From the NCBI RefSeq assembly GCF_001641825.1, contig NZ_LRFH01000014.1, positions 1-64,000 of the forward strand: a DNA stretch of 64,000 bases. Direction: 5' to 3'. Shown here in pieces: positions 53,546 through 61,523 of the stretch (position 1 is the stretch's first letter; the number at the start of each line of letters is the position of its first letter). Below the pieces are notes generated by a model that had not been told where the DNA came from, ran no database searches, and saw only the letters and a list, made by a program, of their open reading frames with translations. The stretch is from Guyparkeria sp. WRN-7. GTDB taxonomy: Bacteria; Pseudomonadota; Gammaproteobacteria; Halothiobacillales; Halothiobacillaceae. A program made the translations under genes and the position numbers.

Positions 53546-54346
53546 TCAGCGCCCGCTACGCAACCGGTCGAGCCGAAGCCGGTCACGGGCATCGAACAGC
53601 CGGCGCGCCCCCAGCTGCACCGCCACCAGCGAGCCGAAGCCGGTCGCCGCGGCGATCAGGAACATGATCAGGATCTGGTACTTGACCGCCTCGATCGGGG
53701 GCGAGCCGGCAAGGATCTGGCCGGTCATCATCCCCGGCAGGCTGATCACCCCGGCCGCCGCCAGCATGTTGAGGGTCGGGATCAGACCAGCACGCATCGA
53801 GTCCGAACGCAGCTCGGCGGTGGCATCGCGCACCGAGTGCCCCAGCACCAGCCGCGCCTCGATTTCGCGACGGCTCTGCCAGGCGGTCTGGGTGAGGTTG
53901 TTCAGCGCCAGTCCAATCCCGGTCATGGTGTTGCCGAGGATCATCCCCAGCAGCGGGATGGCGTACTGCGGCGTGTACCAGGGGTCGGTCTCGATCATGA
54001 AGGTCAGGGCGAGCACGGTCACGATCAGCGCCGTGGCGCTCATCGCCGCGAGACCAATGCCGTAGCCGTGCCAGCCGCGGATGGCGCGCTTCTGCCGTGC
54101 GACCACCTCGTAACCCGCCAGCCCCATCATCACCATCGCGATCAGGGCGATCCAGGGCAGGGTGGCGGCATCGAAGACCGCCTCGAGGATCACGCCCACC
54201 AGCAGCAGCTGCAGCACCATCCGCACGCTGTTGAACGCCAGGGTACGGAACAGACCCAGCCCCAGCAGCACCTGGACCACCCCCAGCGCCAGGACCAGTC
54301 CGGCCGCCAGCGCCAGATCGAACGGGGTGAGGCTATACAGATTCAT
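53546..54346 (-). CDS. fetB: FetB-type (UPF0014) ABC permease
   Basis: Membrane subunit of the FetAB-type exporter, linked to iron export and oxidative stress resistance in E. coli. The 266-residue protein has seven hydrophobic segments and the family motifs ARQKRAIRGWHGYG and GMILGNTMTGIGLALNNL. It overlaps fetA by 14 bases. An E. coli-like neighbourhood (fetAB near tesA-ybbAP) is here split by about 10 kb. Confidence 0.92.
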   Translation of the reverse strand: MNLYSLTPFDLALAAGLVLALGVVQVLLGLGLFRTLAFNSVRMVLQLLLVGVILEAVFDAATLPWIALIAMVMMGLAGYEVVARQKRAIRGWHGYGIGLAAMSATALIVTVLALTFMIETDPWYTPQYAIPLLGMILGNTMTGIGLALNNLTQTAWQSRREIEARLVLGHSVRDATAELRSDSMRAGLIPTLNMLAAAGVISLPGMMTGQILAGSPPIEAVKYQILIMFLIAAATGFGSLVAVQLGARRLFDARDRLRLDRLRSGR

Positions 54347-54935
54347 GCAACACCCCTCCCTCGGGTTTCATCTCCAGCCAGCGACGCGCGTGGGCACGCA
54401 CCTCCTCCGGGTTGTGGCTGATCCACACGGCGGCCGCGCCGTGCTCACGCACATAGCCCAGCAGCACCTCGGCCATTGCCGACGCGTTGTCGCGATCCAG
54501 ATTGGCGGTGGGCTCGTCGAGCAACAGCACCCGCGGCATCAACACCAGGGCGCGCAGTACGGCCAGTCGCTGACGCTCGCCGGAGGAAAGGCGGTCGACC
54601 GGCGACTCCCACAAGGCAGCACGCAACCTGAGACGCTCCCACCAGTCATCGGACGGCCGACCGGGGAAATGCTCGGCCACCGTATCGGCCCACCAACCGG
54701 ACTCTGCCGGCACCAGCCCGACCTGCCGTCGCCACTCGGTCGCCGGCATGGCCTGCTGCTCGGCACCGTCCAGCCAGACCTCACCGTCATGCGGCGACAG
54801 GTCCGCCAGCGCACGCAGCAACTGGCTCTTGCCGACCCCGGACTCACCCTGCACCGTCAGCACCTCGCCGGCCTCCAATGAAAAGGAGACCGGCGGCACG
54901 TGCTGCCCCTGCAGGCCCTTCACCTCGAACAACAT
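54333..54935 (-). CDS. fetA: FetA-type ABC ATP-binding protein
   Basis: ATPase partner of FetB. The 200-residue protein has Walker A GESGVGKSQ, the signature LSSGERQRLAVLRAL and Walker B VLLLDEPTANLD. The ATG at 54935 follows GGGGGA. The substrate is inferred to be iron from the family name only; the surrounding cytochrome genes make a redox or metal context plausible. Confidence 0.92.
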   Translation of the reverse strand: MLFEVKGLQGQHVPPVSFSLEAGEVLTVQGESGVGKSQLLRALADLSPHDGEVWLDGAEQQAMPATEWRRQVGLVPAESGWWADTVAEHFPGRPSDDWWERLRLRAALWESPVDRLSSGERQRLAVLRALVLMPRVLLLDEPTANLDRDNASAMAEVLLGYVREHGAAAVWISHNPEEVRAHARRWLEMKPEGGVLHESV

Positions 54936-54967
54936 GCGAATCCCCCGTTGAAAGCAGGCAGCCCGCA

Positions 54968-54994
54968 AACAAAACGCCGGCCCTGGGGCCGGCG
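54968..54994 (-). terminator. Terminator after the triple-heme cytochrome gene
   Basis: On the minus strand an 8-bp stem CGCCGGCC/GGCCGGCG with a 4-nt loop (54975-54994) is followed by TTTTGTTT. It separates the cytochrome from fetAB. Confidence 0.85.
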
Positions 54995-55039
54995 TCTGTG
55001 CCTGTGTCGGGCCACCGCGAGGTGGCCGTCGGGCGAGCT

Positions 55040-56218
55040 TTACTCGCCGCCTTCTTCCAGTGTCGCGATGTACGCGGCCAGACCCTTGATGTCCTCGTCG
55101 GTGAGGTGCTTGGCCTGCGGGATCATCGCGTAGGAGTTCGGACCCATTTCCTGGCCCTTGCGGTAGATCTTCAGCAGGCTGGCGGCCTGATCCATGCCCA
55201 TGCCGGCCAGCTTCGGCGCGTTGAAGAGCTCGCCGCCCTCGCCGTTCTCGCCATGGCAGATCGCGCAGTTGGAGAACAGGGCCTCGCCGTGCTTGACGAC
55301 CGACTCGCCCACGATGACCGGCTCGGCCGGCTTCTTCTCTGCCTTGGCCTGCTCGCCACCGGCGGATGCGCCACCGCCGTTGGTGCCACCGAACTCGTCG
55401 GCGATGTAGACCGACAGGTTGGCGATCTGATCGTCAGACAGGTTGGCCGCGTTCGGCGCCATGGTGCCGTAACGGTCACCCAGGCCAACCGACTTCAGGT
55501 ACTCCTGGTCACCCTCGCGGTAAGCGATCAGCTTCTTCTGCACCTTGGCCGCGTCCATGCCGGTCAGGACCGGGAAGGCACCGCCCTGGCCCTTGCCGTC
55601 CGCACCGTGACAGGCGGCACAGGCAGCGTAGGCCTGCTTGCCAGCAGCGACGTCGCCGTCAACGGCACCGCCGCCATTGCCGCCGGCTGCAGCCGAGCCG
55701 CCGGCACCGCCACCGAAGGCGTCGCCGATGTAGGCGGCCAGGTCGGCGATGTCCTCGTCGGACAGGCCGGAGGCGTTCGGCGCCATGGTGCCGTAACGGT
55801 CACCCAGACCGACCGACTTCAGGTACTCCTGGTCACCCTCGCGGTAGGCAGTCAGCTTCTTCTCCGCCTCGTCGGCCGGGATGCCGGTCAGTACCGGGAA
55901 GGCGCCGCCCTGACCCTTGCCGTCCGCGCCGTGGCACGCCGCGCAGCTTGCATACTTCTGCTTGCCGGCGGCAATGTCACCACCGGAGCCGCCCGCGGCA
56001 CCGCCCTGGTCGGCCGACCCGCCGGTCGACTCGGCCTTGGCCGTCTTGGTGGCTTCTTTGCTTTCCGGATTCTCGACCACTTCACCGACGAGCGAGTTTT
56101 CCTCGGCGGTATTGACGAGCGCGTTCACCAGATAGAACACGGCGACCAGCATGAGGAGTGCCGAGACGAAGCCAACCAGCTTCGACATCGGGTCGACCTT
56201 GGGGGTATGTTGAGCCAC
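55040..56218 (-). CDS. Membrane-anchored three-domain c-type cytochrome
   Basis: Electron-transfer protein of 392 residues. One N-terminal membrane helix (about 14-33) is followed by a Gly/Ser/Ala-rich linker and three cytochrome c domains with CAACH (C92-H96), CAACH (C200-H204) and CAICH (C318-H322). Axial methionines are likely in YGTMAPNA (twice) and YAMIPQA. Domains 1 and 2 are nearly identical over about 90 residues; domain 3 is older. The start is GTG with GGAGG upstream. There is no catalytic subunit nearby, so it may relay electrons from the membrane to periplasmic acceptors such as the monoheme cytochrome at 53.1 kb. Confidence 0.88.
   Translation of the reverse strand: MAQHTPKVDPMSKLVGFVSALLMLVAVFYLVNALVNTAEENSLVGEVVENPESKEATKTAKAESTGGSADQGGAAGGSGGDIAAGKQKYASCAACHGADGKGQGGAFPVLTGIPADEAEKKLTAYREGDQEYLKSVGLGDRYGTMAPNASGLSDEDIADLAAYIGDAFGGGAGGSAAAGGNGGGAVDGDVAAGKQAYAACAACHGADGKGQGGAFPVLTGMDAAKVQKKLIAYREGDQEYLKSVGLGDRYGTMAPNAANLSDDQIANLSVYIADEFGGTNGGGASAGGEQAKAEKKPAEPVIVGESVVKHGEALFSNCAICHGENGEGGELFNAPKLAGMGMDQAASLLKIYRKGQEMGPNSYAMIPQAKHLTDEDIKGLAAYIATLEEGGE
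55385..55657 (-). repeat. Duplicated heme domain, copy 2
   Basis: The same 273-bp unit coding residues 188-278, separated from copy 1 by a Gly/Ala-rich linker of 17 codons. It suggests a recent tandem duplication. Confidence 0.85.
55709..55981 (-). repeat. Duplicated heme domain, copy 1
   Basis: In-frame unit of 273 bp coding residues 80-170 of the cytochrome. Long stretches are identical to copy 2 at the base level, including the region coding YREGDQEYLKSVGLGDRYG. Confidence 0.85.
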
Positions 56219-56308
56219 GAGAGTCCTCCAGAATCTTTATCGTTTTAGCCAGCGCAACGGCGCGTAGTATATCGGCAAAAAACAGCATTTGACAGGATCG
56301 CGGCCTGC

Positions 56309-58435
56309 ATGTCTCCCCCCGCCTCGAAAAAAAACCGCACAACCGGCAGGGCTACCGGCGCAAAGCGCGCCAGAAAGGGCCCGACGGGGCTGACATCACC
56401 GGTCGCCGAGCTGCCGGGCGTCGGCCCGAAGGTCGCCGAAAAACTCGCACGACTGTCCATCGAGACGGTCGGGGATCTGCTCTGGCACCAGCCGTTGCGC
56501 TACGAGGACCGTGGCACAAAACAGGCGCTTTCGCCGCAACATGTCGGCGAGTCGGCCCTGTTCGAGGTGCGGATCAACGAGGTCCGGCCGCTGTTTCGCG
56601 GCAAGGCACGGCTGGTCTGTCAGGCCGTGGGCGAGGGACCGGCTGGCCCCACCTCACTCACGATCTGGTTCTTCGGCCGCTACGGGCCCACCCCGCAGGC
56701 CGGCCGGACGTACCTGCTGTTTGGCGAGTTGCAGCAGGGCCCTCACGGGCTGGAGATGGCGCAGCCGGAGCTGGTCACGCCGAGCCAAATCGGCCACATC
56801 CGCCCGGTCTACCCGGCCACCGAGGGTGTGGCCCAGCCCAAGCTGCGCCAGCTGATGGAAGCCGCCCTCGAGATCGCGGTGCGCGAGCTTAGCGACCCGC
56901 TGCCCGCCGCCATCCGCGAGGCGCGCGGCTGGCCACCGCTGATGAAGGCATTGCAGCGCATCCACCTCCCTAAGCGCCGCGATGGCGTCCCGACCCGCAG
57001 CGAGCCGGCCTTCCAGCGGCTGATCACCGAGGAGCTTTCCACCCACATCCTCGCCCTGCGCCAACGACGCGCGGTCACCCGCGAAGTGGCCGCCCCGGCG
57101 ATCCCGCCGCAGGCGCACCTGTTCGATGCACTCCTCGACCACCTGGGCTTCACCCCCACCGGCGCGCAGCAGCGGGTGATCGGCGAGATCAAGACAGACC
57201 TGGCCCAGGAACTGCCGATGCTGCGGCTGGTGCAGGGTGACGTCGGCTCGGGCAAGACGCTGGTGGCCGCGGCCGCCGCACTAGACGTGATCGACGCCGG
57301 CTACCAGGTCGCGCTGATGGCGCCGACCGCACTGCTCGCCGAGCAGCACGCGCGCAACTTCGCCCAGTGGTTCGAGCCGCTGGACCTCTCGGTGCTGCTG
57401 CTCTCCGGCCAGCAGTCAGCCGCGCAGCGCCGCGAGGGACTGGCCCAGCTGGCCGATGGCCGGGCGCAGATCGTGATCGGCACCCACGCCCTGTTCCAGG
57501 AGTCGGTCGATTTCCACCGGCTGGGGCTGGTGATCGTCGACGAGCAGCATCGCTTCGGCGTCCATCAACGGCTGGCGCTGACCGACAAGGGCGCAAGCCA
57601 GGAAGGTGGCGCACGCCGGCCGCATCAGCTGATCATGACCGCCACCCCGATACCGCGCACGCTCGCCATGACGCAGTTCGCCGACCTCGACGTCTCGGTC
57701 ATCGACGAGCTGCCGCCGGGGCGCACGCCGGTGACCACCGTGGTGGTGCGTGCCGATCGGCGCGGCGAGGTGATCGAGCGCATCAGCCAGGTGTGCGCGG
57801 AAGGCCGGCAGGCCTACTGGGTCTGCCCGCTGATCGAGGAGGGCCAGATCGAGGCGCAGGCGGCCGAGTCCACCTTCGCCATGCTGGGTGAGGAGCTGCC
57901 GCACCTGAGCATCGGCATGGTGCACGGGCGGATGAATGCTGCCGAGAAACAGCGCGAGATGGCCCGCTTCAAGGCGGGCGACTACCACCTCTTGGTGGCG
58001 ACCACCGTGATCGAGGTGGGCGTGGACGTGCCCAATGCCTCGCTGATGATCATCGAGAACGCCGAGCGCATGGGGCTCGCGCAATTGCACCAGCTGCGCG
58101 GACGGGTGGGGCGCGGCGCGACCGCCAGCCACTGCGTGCTTCTGTTCGACGAGCCGTTGAGCGATCGCGCCCGGGCACGACTGGGGCTGATGCGCGAGAC
58201 CGAGGACGGCTTTCGTCTGGCCGAGGCCGACCTCGAACAACGAGGGCCCGGCGAGGTGCTCGGCACCCGCCAGGCCGGCATCGCCAAGCTCAAGATCGCC
58301 GACCTGCAGGAAGATCAGGGCAAGCTCGAGGAGGCCGGCCAACTGGCCGACGAGCTGCTGGAACGCTTCCCGGAATCCGTCAATCCGTTGATCGCCCGCT
58401 GGGTGGGCGCGGCCGGTCAGTACGGCCAGGTCTGA
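56309..58435 (+). CDS. recG: ATP-dependent DNA helicase RecG
   Basis: Branch-migration helicase for stalled forks and recombination intermediates. The 708-residue protein has a wedge/OB domain (about 50-200) and a superfamily 2 helicase core with GDVGSGKT, DEQHRFGVHQR and TATPIPRTLAM, then the second RecA domain with HGRMNAAEKQREM and the QLRGRVGR motif VI. An extra basic stretch of about 28 residues precedes the family start. It diverges from the triple cytochrome gene over 90 bases. Confidence 0.97.
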   Translation: MSPPASKKNRTTGRATGAKRARKGPTGLTSPVAELPGVGPKVAEKLARLSIETVGDLLWHQPLRYEDRGTKQALSPQHVGESALFEVRINEVRPLFRGKARLVCQAVGEGPAGPTSLTIWFFGRYGPTPQAGRTYLLFGELQQGPHGLEMAQPELVTPSQIGHIRPVYPATEGVAQPKLRQLMEAALEIAVRELSDPLPAAIREARGWPPLMKALQRIHLPKRRDGVPTRSEPAFQRLITEELSTHILALRQRRAVTREVAAPAIPPQAHLFDALLDHLGFTPTGAQQRVIGEIKTDLAQELPMLRLVQGDVGSGKTLVAAAAALDVIDAGYQVALMAPTALLAEQHARNFAQWFEPLDLSVLLLSGQQSAAQRREGLAQLADGRAQIVIGTHALFQESVDFHRLGLVIVDEQHRFGVHQRLALTDKGASQEGGARRPHQLIMTATPIPRTLAMTQFADLDVSVIDELPPGRTPVTTVVVRADRRGEVIERISQVCAEGRQAYWVCPLIEEGQIEAQAAESTFAMLGEELPHLSIGMVHGRMNAAEKQREMARFKAGDYHLLVATTVIEVGVDVPNASLMIIENAERMGLAQLHQLRGRVGRGATASHCVLLFDEPLSDRARARLGLMRETEDGFRLAEADLEQRGPGEVLGTRQAGIAKLKIADLQEDQGKLEEAGQLADELLERFPESVNPLIARWVGAAGQYGQV

Positions 58436-58513
58436 CGCTGGCGCTGCGGGACAACTCGCCCCGGGGCGCCAACCAGACCGTTGCCGCCCTGCCCGGCGCG
58501 GGACGTCTCGTCG

Positions 58514-59815
58514 CTAGAGCATCCGTTGGGCTCGCTTCCACTCCCCGCGCCACTCGTCCTCGCCACAGTAGCGCCACTTGGCCTTGAAGGCATCGCGAGC
58601 GGGCGACTCGAACACGATCCGCAGCGGCCCCCAGTGATCACTGCCGGCCTTTTCGCTGTCGCAGGAGCGGCGCGAGTTGTCCTCGACCCAGTAGCCTTCG
58701 AAAACCGTGTCGCTGGTGAACTCGCCCAGCAGGCGGCCACCGTCGGAGGAATAGTCGCCCTCGAATTCGCCATCGACGCGGCGCATCTCGAGAATGCCGT
58801 GACCGCGGGCATCCCAGATGCCCAGAATCTCGACGCGGGGTGCGCCCTCGCCATTCGCCTTGCGCGGCGTCTTCACCGTCAGCTCGACCCGGCGGTTCTT
58901 CGCCCGGCCCGCCGGCGTCTCGTTGCTGGCGATCGGCCGCGTCTCGCCAAACGCCTCGCGCGTCACCCGGTTGGCGGAAAAACCGCCATGCTCGACCAGG
59001 TAGTCGGCAACGGCGGCGGCCCGGTTGCGCGACAGCGTCTGGTTGTCCTCGGCGCTGCCCACGCCATCGGTGTGACCGGCGACCACCACCGAGGTCGCAC
59101 CGCGATTCTCGATCCGGGTGAGCACGTCGTCGATCGCCTGCGAAGCGGCCGGCTTGAGCTGATACTCGCCGCTGTCGAACAGCACCGCACTGTCGAGGGC
59201 GATGCGCTGGGCCGAACCGATGCCGCCCACGGCATCAATATCCGCGCCCGGCGTCTTGCCGCCGCAGGAGGTCTTGAGGTCGACCAGGCGCACGTAACTG
59301 AAGTCGGTATCACCACTCACATAGGGGGCCAGGTCGATCTCGGCCTTGCCCCCGGTTATGCGACCGATGCGAGTCCACTGCTCGCCGTCGTTCGACACCG
59401 CCATCGCGGTGGGCTCGACATCCGGACCGATCTCGAAGACGTACAGGTCCGGCCCCGGCACGTCGATCAGGGCATTGTCATCGAAGGTCAGTACCAACTC
59501 GCCACCACAACCCAGGGTGGTGTAGCCGCCGTTGTCGTGTTCGGCGATGTCCGGCACGCCCAGCGCCAATTGCGGGTTGGCCGCCCCCGGCCGTGGCTGC
59601 GGATCACCGCTGGAATAGTGGACCACCGCATCGGCGAACGAGGCATCACCCAGCGGGAATGTCACCTCGCCGCCGTGGCCGTCCGGATACGACTGCGGGC
59701 CGCCGGCTAACGCGAGCGGAGCACATACGGCGCCCGCCAGCATCACGGCCGCCACGCCACCGCGTGACGGGGCACGAGGGGCAGGCTCGCCTGGATTCGA
59801 CTGGCAATATTTCAT
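58514..59815 (-). CDS. Exported OmpA-domain protein with N-terminal discoidin-like domain
   Basis: Envelope protein of 433 residues with a signal peptide (about 1-37). The N-terminal beta domain (about 40-200) has ALGVPD, TLGCGGELVLTF, PDLYVFEIG and GADIDAVGGIGSA, like surface domains of the F5/8-type sandwich. An OmpA peptidoglycan-binding domain (about 205-315) has GHTDGVGSAEDNQTLSRNRAAAV and AKNRRVEL. A C-terminal domain with four Cys/Trp-rich strands (about 325-430) is unrecognised. It is the last gene of a leftward set of three exported proteins. ATG 59815 has AGGA seven bases upstream. Confidence 0.82.
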   Translation of the reverse strand: MKYCQSNPGEPAPRAPSRGGVAAVMLAGAVCAPLALAGGPQSYPDGHGGEVTFPLGDASFADAVVHYSSGDPQPRPGAANPQLALGVPDIAEHDNGGYTTLGCGGELVLTFDDNALIDVPGPDLYVFEIGPDVEPTAMAVSNDGEQWTRIGRITGGKAEIDLAPYVSGDTDFSYVRLVDLKTSCGGKTPGADIDAVGGIGSAQRIALDSAVLFDSGEYQLKPAASQAIDDVLTRIENRGATSVVVAGHTDGVGSAEDNQTLSRNRAAAVADYLVEHGGFSANRVTREAFGETRPIASNETPAGRAKNRRVELTVKTPRKANGEGAPRVEILGIWDARGHGILEMRRVDGEFEGDYSSDGGRLLGEFTSDTVFEGYWVEDNSRRSCDSEKAGSDHWGPLRIVFESPARDAFKAKWRYCGEDEWRGEWKRAQRML

Positions 59816-59829
59816 CACGACATCCTGTT

Positions 59830-60453
59830 TCAGCTTTCGTCCTTGAGGGGAGCGACCGGCAGCTTCCAGCTGTACTCGAACTGCATGACCCGGCGCTTCT
59901 TGTCGATATCGAGGCGGTAACCGGTCGCCTTGCCGAAGCGCTCGCCGTCCACGGCGTAGTACGCGCTGCCCTGCTTCTCGATACGCATCGCATCGAGCGG
60001 GATTTCCGGCTTGCCGTCACGATTGAAATTCAGTGCGATGGCCGCGGCGAACACGCGTTCGGCATCGGCCTGCGATTCCACCCGGAAGTCATCCGGCAAC
60101 AGGCGCACGAAGCCGTCGCGCACCCGGGGCGTGCCGCCCCGATGAACCCGGATCACCTCGCCGTCCTTGACGGCCATGAAACGGTGCGAGGTGCCGTTGG
60201 CCATCTTGGTGGCCACGGTCCATACCGGCACCGTGAACAGCTCGTCGATCGCCGGGGCGTGGAACGGCTCCACCTTGACCTCGATCTGGTCGAGGATGTG
60301 AGAGCGGATCAGCTGGGGCGCCTTGGCCGCCGTGGCTGGCCAGGAGGCGGCCAGCAGCAACAAGGCAATCAGGCCACCGAACAGGCGCGCGACCAGGCGG
60401 GTGGATGACGTCGGCACCTGGGCGCCGGAATGCGAGATGTGCGGAGCGGACAT
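59830..60453 (-). CDS. Hypothetical exported protein
   Basis: I do not recognise the family. The 207-residue product has a signal sequence (about 20-45, ending ATA-A) and a mature part of mixed charge with no cysteine, ending in YRLDIDKKRRVMQFEYSWKLPVAPLKDES. NFNRDGKPEIPLDAM could be a calcium-type or EF-like loop, but this is weak. The ATG at 60453 has a perfect AGGAGGT upstream. It is followed 14 bases later by the OmpA-domain gene, so the two are almost certainly co-transcribed. Confidence 0.75.
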   Translation of the reverse strand: MSAPHISHSGAQVPTSSTRLVARLFGGLIALLLLAASWPATAAKAPQLIRSHILDQIEVKVEPFHAPAIDELFTVPVWTVATKMANGTSHRFMAVKDGEVIRVHRGGTPRVRDGFVRLLPDDFRVESQADAERVFAAAIALNFNRDGKPEIPLDAMRIEKQGSAYYAVDGERFGKATGYRLDIDKKRRVMQFEYSWKLPVAPLKDES

Positions 60454-60563
60454 GGTCGTCACCTCCTTGTGGTCCTTGAAGATCGCCGCGAGCCGGTATT
60501 GGCCAACGGATCACGATCGGTCCCTTACTGCCCCACCCGGGGCCGAGAGCACGCCGAGCCCGA

Positions 60564-61238
60564 CTACTGGCCGAACCCCGTGCCCAGCTGCATCGGCTCG
60601 GCCGGCAGCTCAAAGTGACTGTCCGGCGGCGTCTCGTCGGAAAGCGAGCTGACCCGATAGCGGTCGCCGAACCGCAGGGTCGCTAGACCGCGCGACTCCA
60701 GCGCCTCGTTCATCGGGTGGTCACCCTTGTCGCCGGAAAGCACGGTTCCGAAGGCCTCAAACGCGGCACTCATCTCCCGCAACAGCGGGTTGTCCGAGAG
60801 CACTGCCTCGTCGACGTGCGACTCGCCGTCCGGGCCGGTCCAGTGAATTTCGTAGACCTCGCCGGTAATGCCGGCGACCGTTTCCTCCCGACCGGTCGCC
60901 TCGATGCTGGCCACCGACTCCACGTTCGCCACGGAAGGCGCCTGCGGGCCTTGCGCCCCGGCCGACTGCGCCATGGACTGAATGGAGGACATCTCCAACA
61001 CCATGAGTTGCCCCCCGGCATTGGTAATGCTGTAGCCGGCATCCTCTCGCACCAGCATGTAGGACGGCTGCCCCTGGGGATCCAGCCGGACCGTACTGTC
61101 GTTCTGCCAGCTGACCTCCATCGCCTGCTTCATTCCGGCGCCGGACGGACCCGCCCCGGTGCTTTCGATGGTGGCGGTGCCGCCGGCAAGGGCAGGGGAT
61201 GCCATGCCGGCGAGAAGAAGAGCGAGAAAACGGGACAT
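60564..61238 (-). CDS. Hypothetical exported protein, possibly DUF4412-like
   Basis: Product of 224 residues with a signal peptide (about 1-18, ending ALA-G). The pattern VREDAGYSITNAGGQLMVLEMSSI followed by a Gln/Ala/Ser-rich stretch, and later GEVYEIHWTG, resembles periplasmic DUF4412-type domains, where a protein-bound group or ligand is probed; the assignment is weak. AGGAG lies seven bases before the ATG at 61238. It is upstream of the other two exported-protein genes with a 110-bp gap that shows no clear terminator or promoter. Confidence 0.68.
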   Translation of the reverse strand: MSRFLALLLAGMASPALAGGTATIESTGAGPSGAGMKQAMEVSWQNDSTVRLDPQGQPSYMLVREDAGYSITNAGGQLMVLEMSSIQSMAQSAGAQGPQAPSVANVESVASIEATGREETVAGITGEVYEIHWTGPDGESHVDEAVLSDNPLLREMSAAFEAFGTVLSGDKGDHPMNEALESRGLATLRFGDRYRVSSLSDETPPDSHFELPAEPMQLGTGFGQ

Positions 61239-61523
61239 GAGCGTGCTCCTTGCGGGCTTGGTCCATGGCGATCTGCCTTGCGGGGACATTAATCCCCCTG
61301 TTTTCAGATCGTTACCAGCGAGCCTAGTCCCCGAAATAACGCGATGGCAAATCGGGTTCCTTGAACCGATTCGCCCCGCATGAATTCGTCGGCCACCATG
61401 ACTGCTCGACGTTAGCCAGCTACTGGTGACATGCGACCAAGCAGGTATCATCTCCCTGGCGTCCTCTATCGACGGACGGCCCCGACCCCGCACAGAACAA
61501 TCGGAACGACAAATGGGCACCGC

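Noticed and set aside
56290-56295. Consensus TTGACA just before recG
   Set aside because: Any -10 at proper spacing would fall inside recG after its ATG, and none is present.
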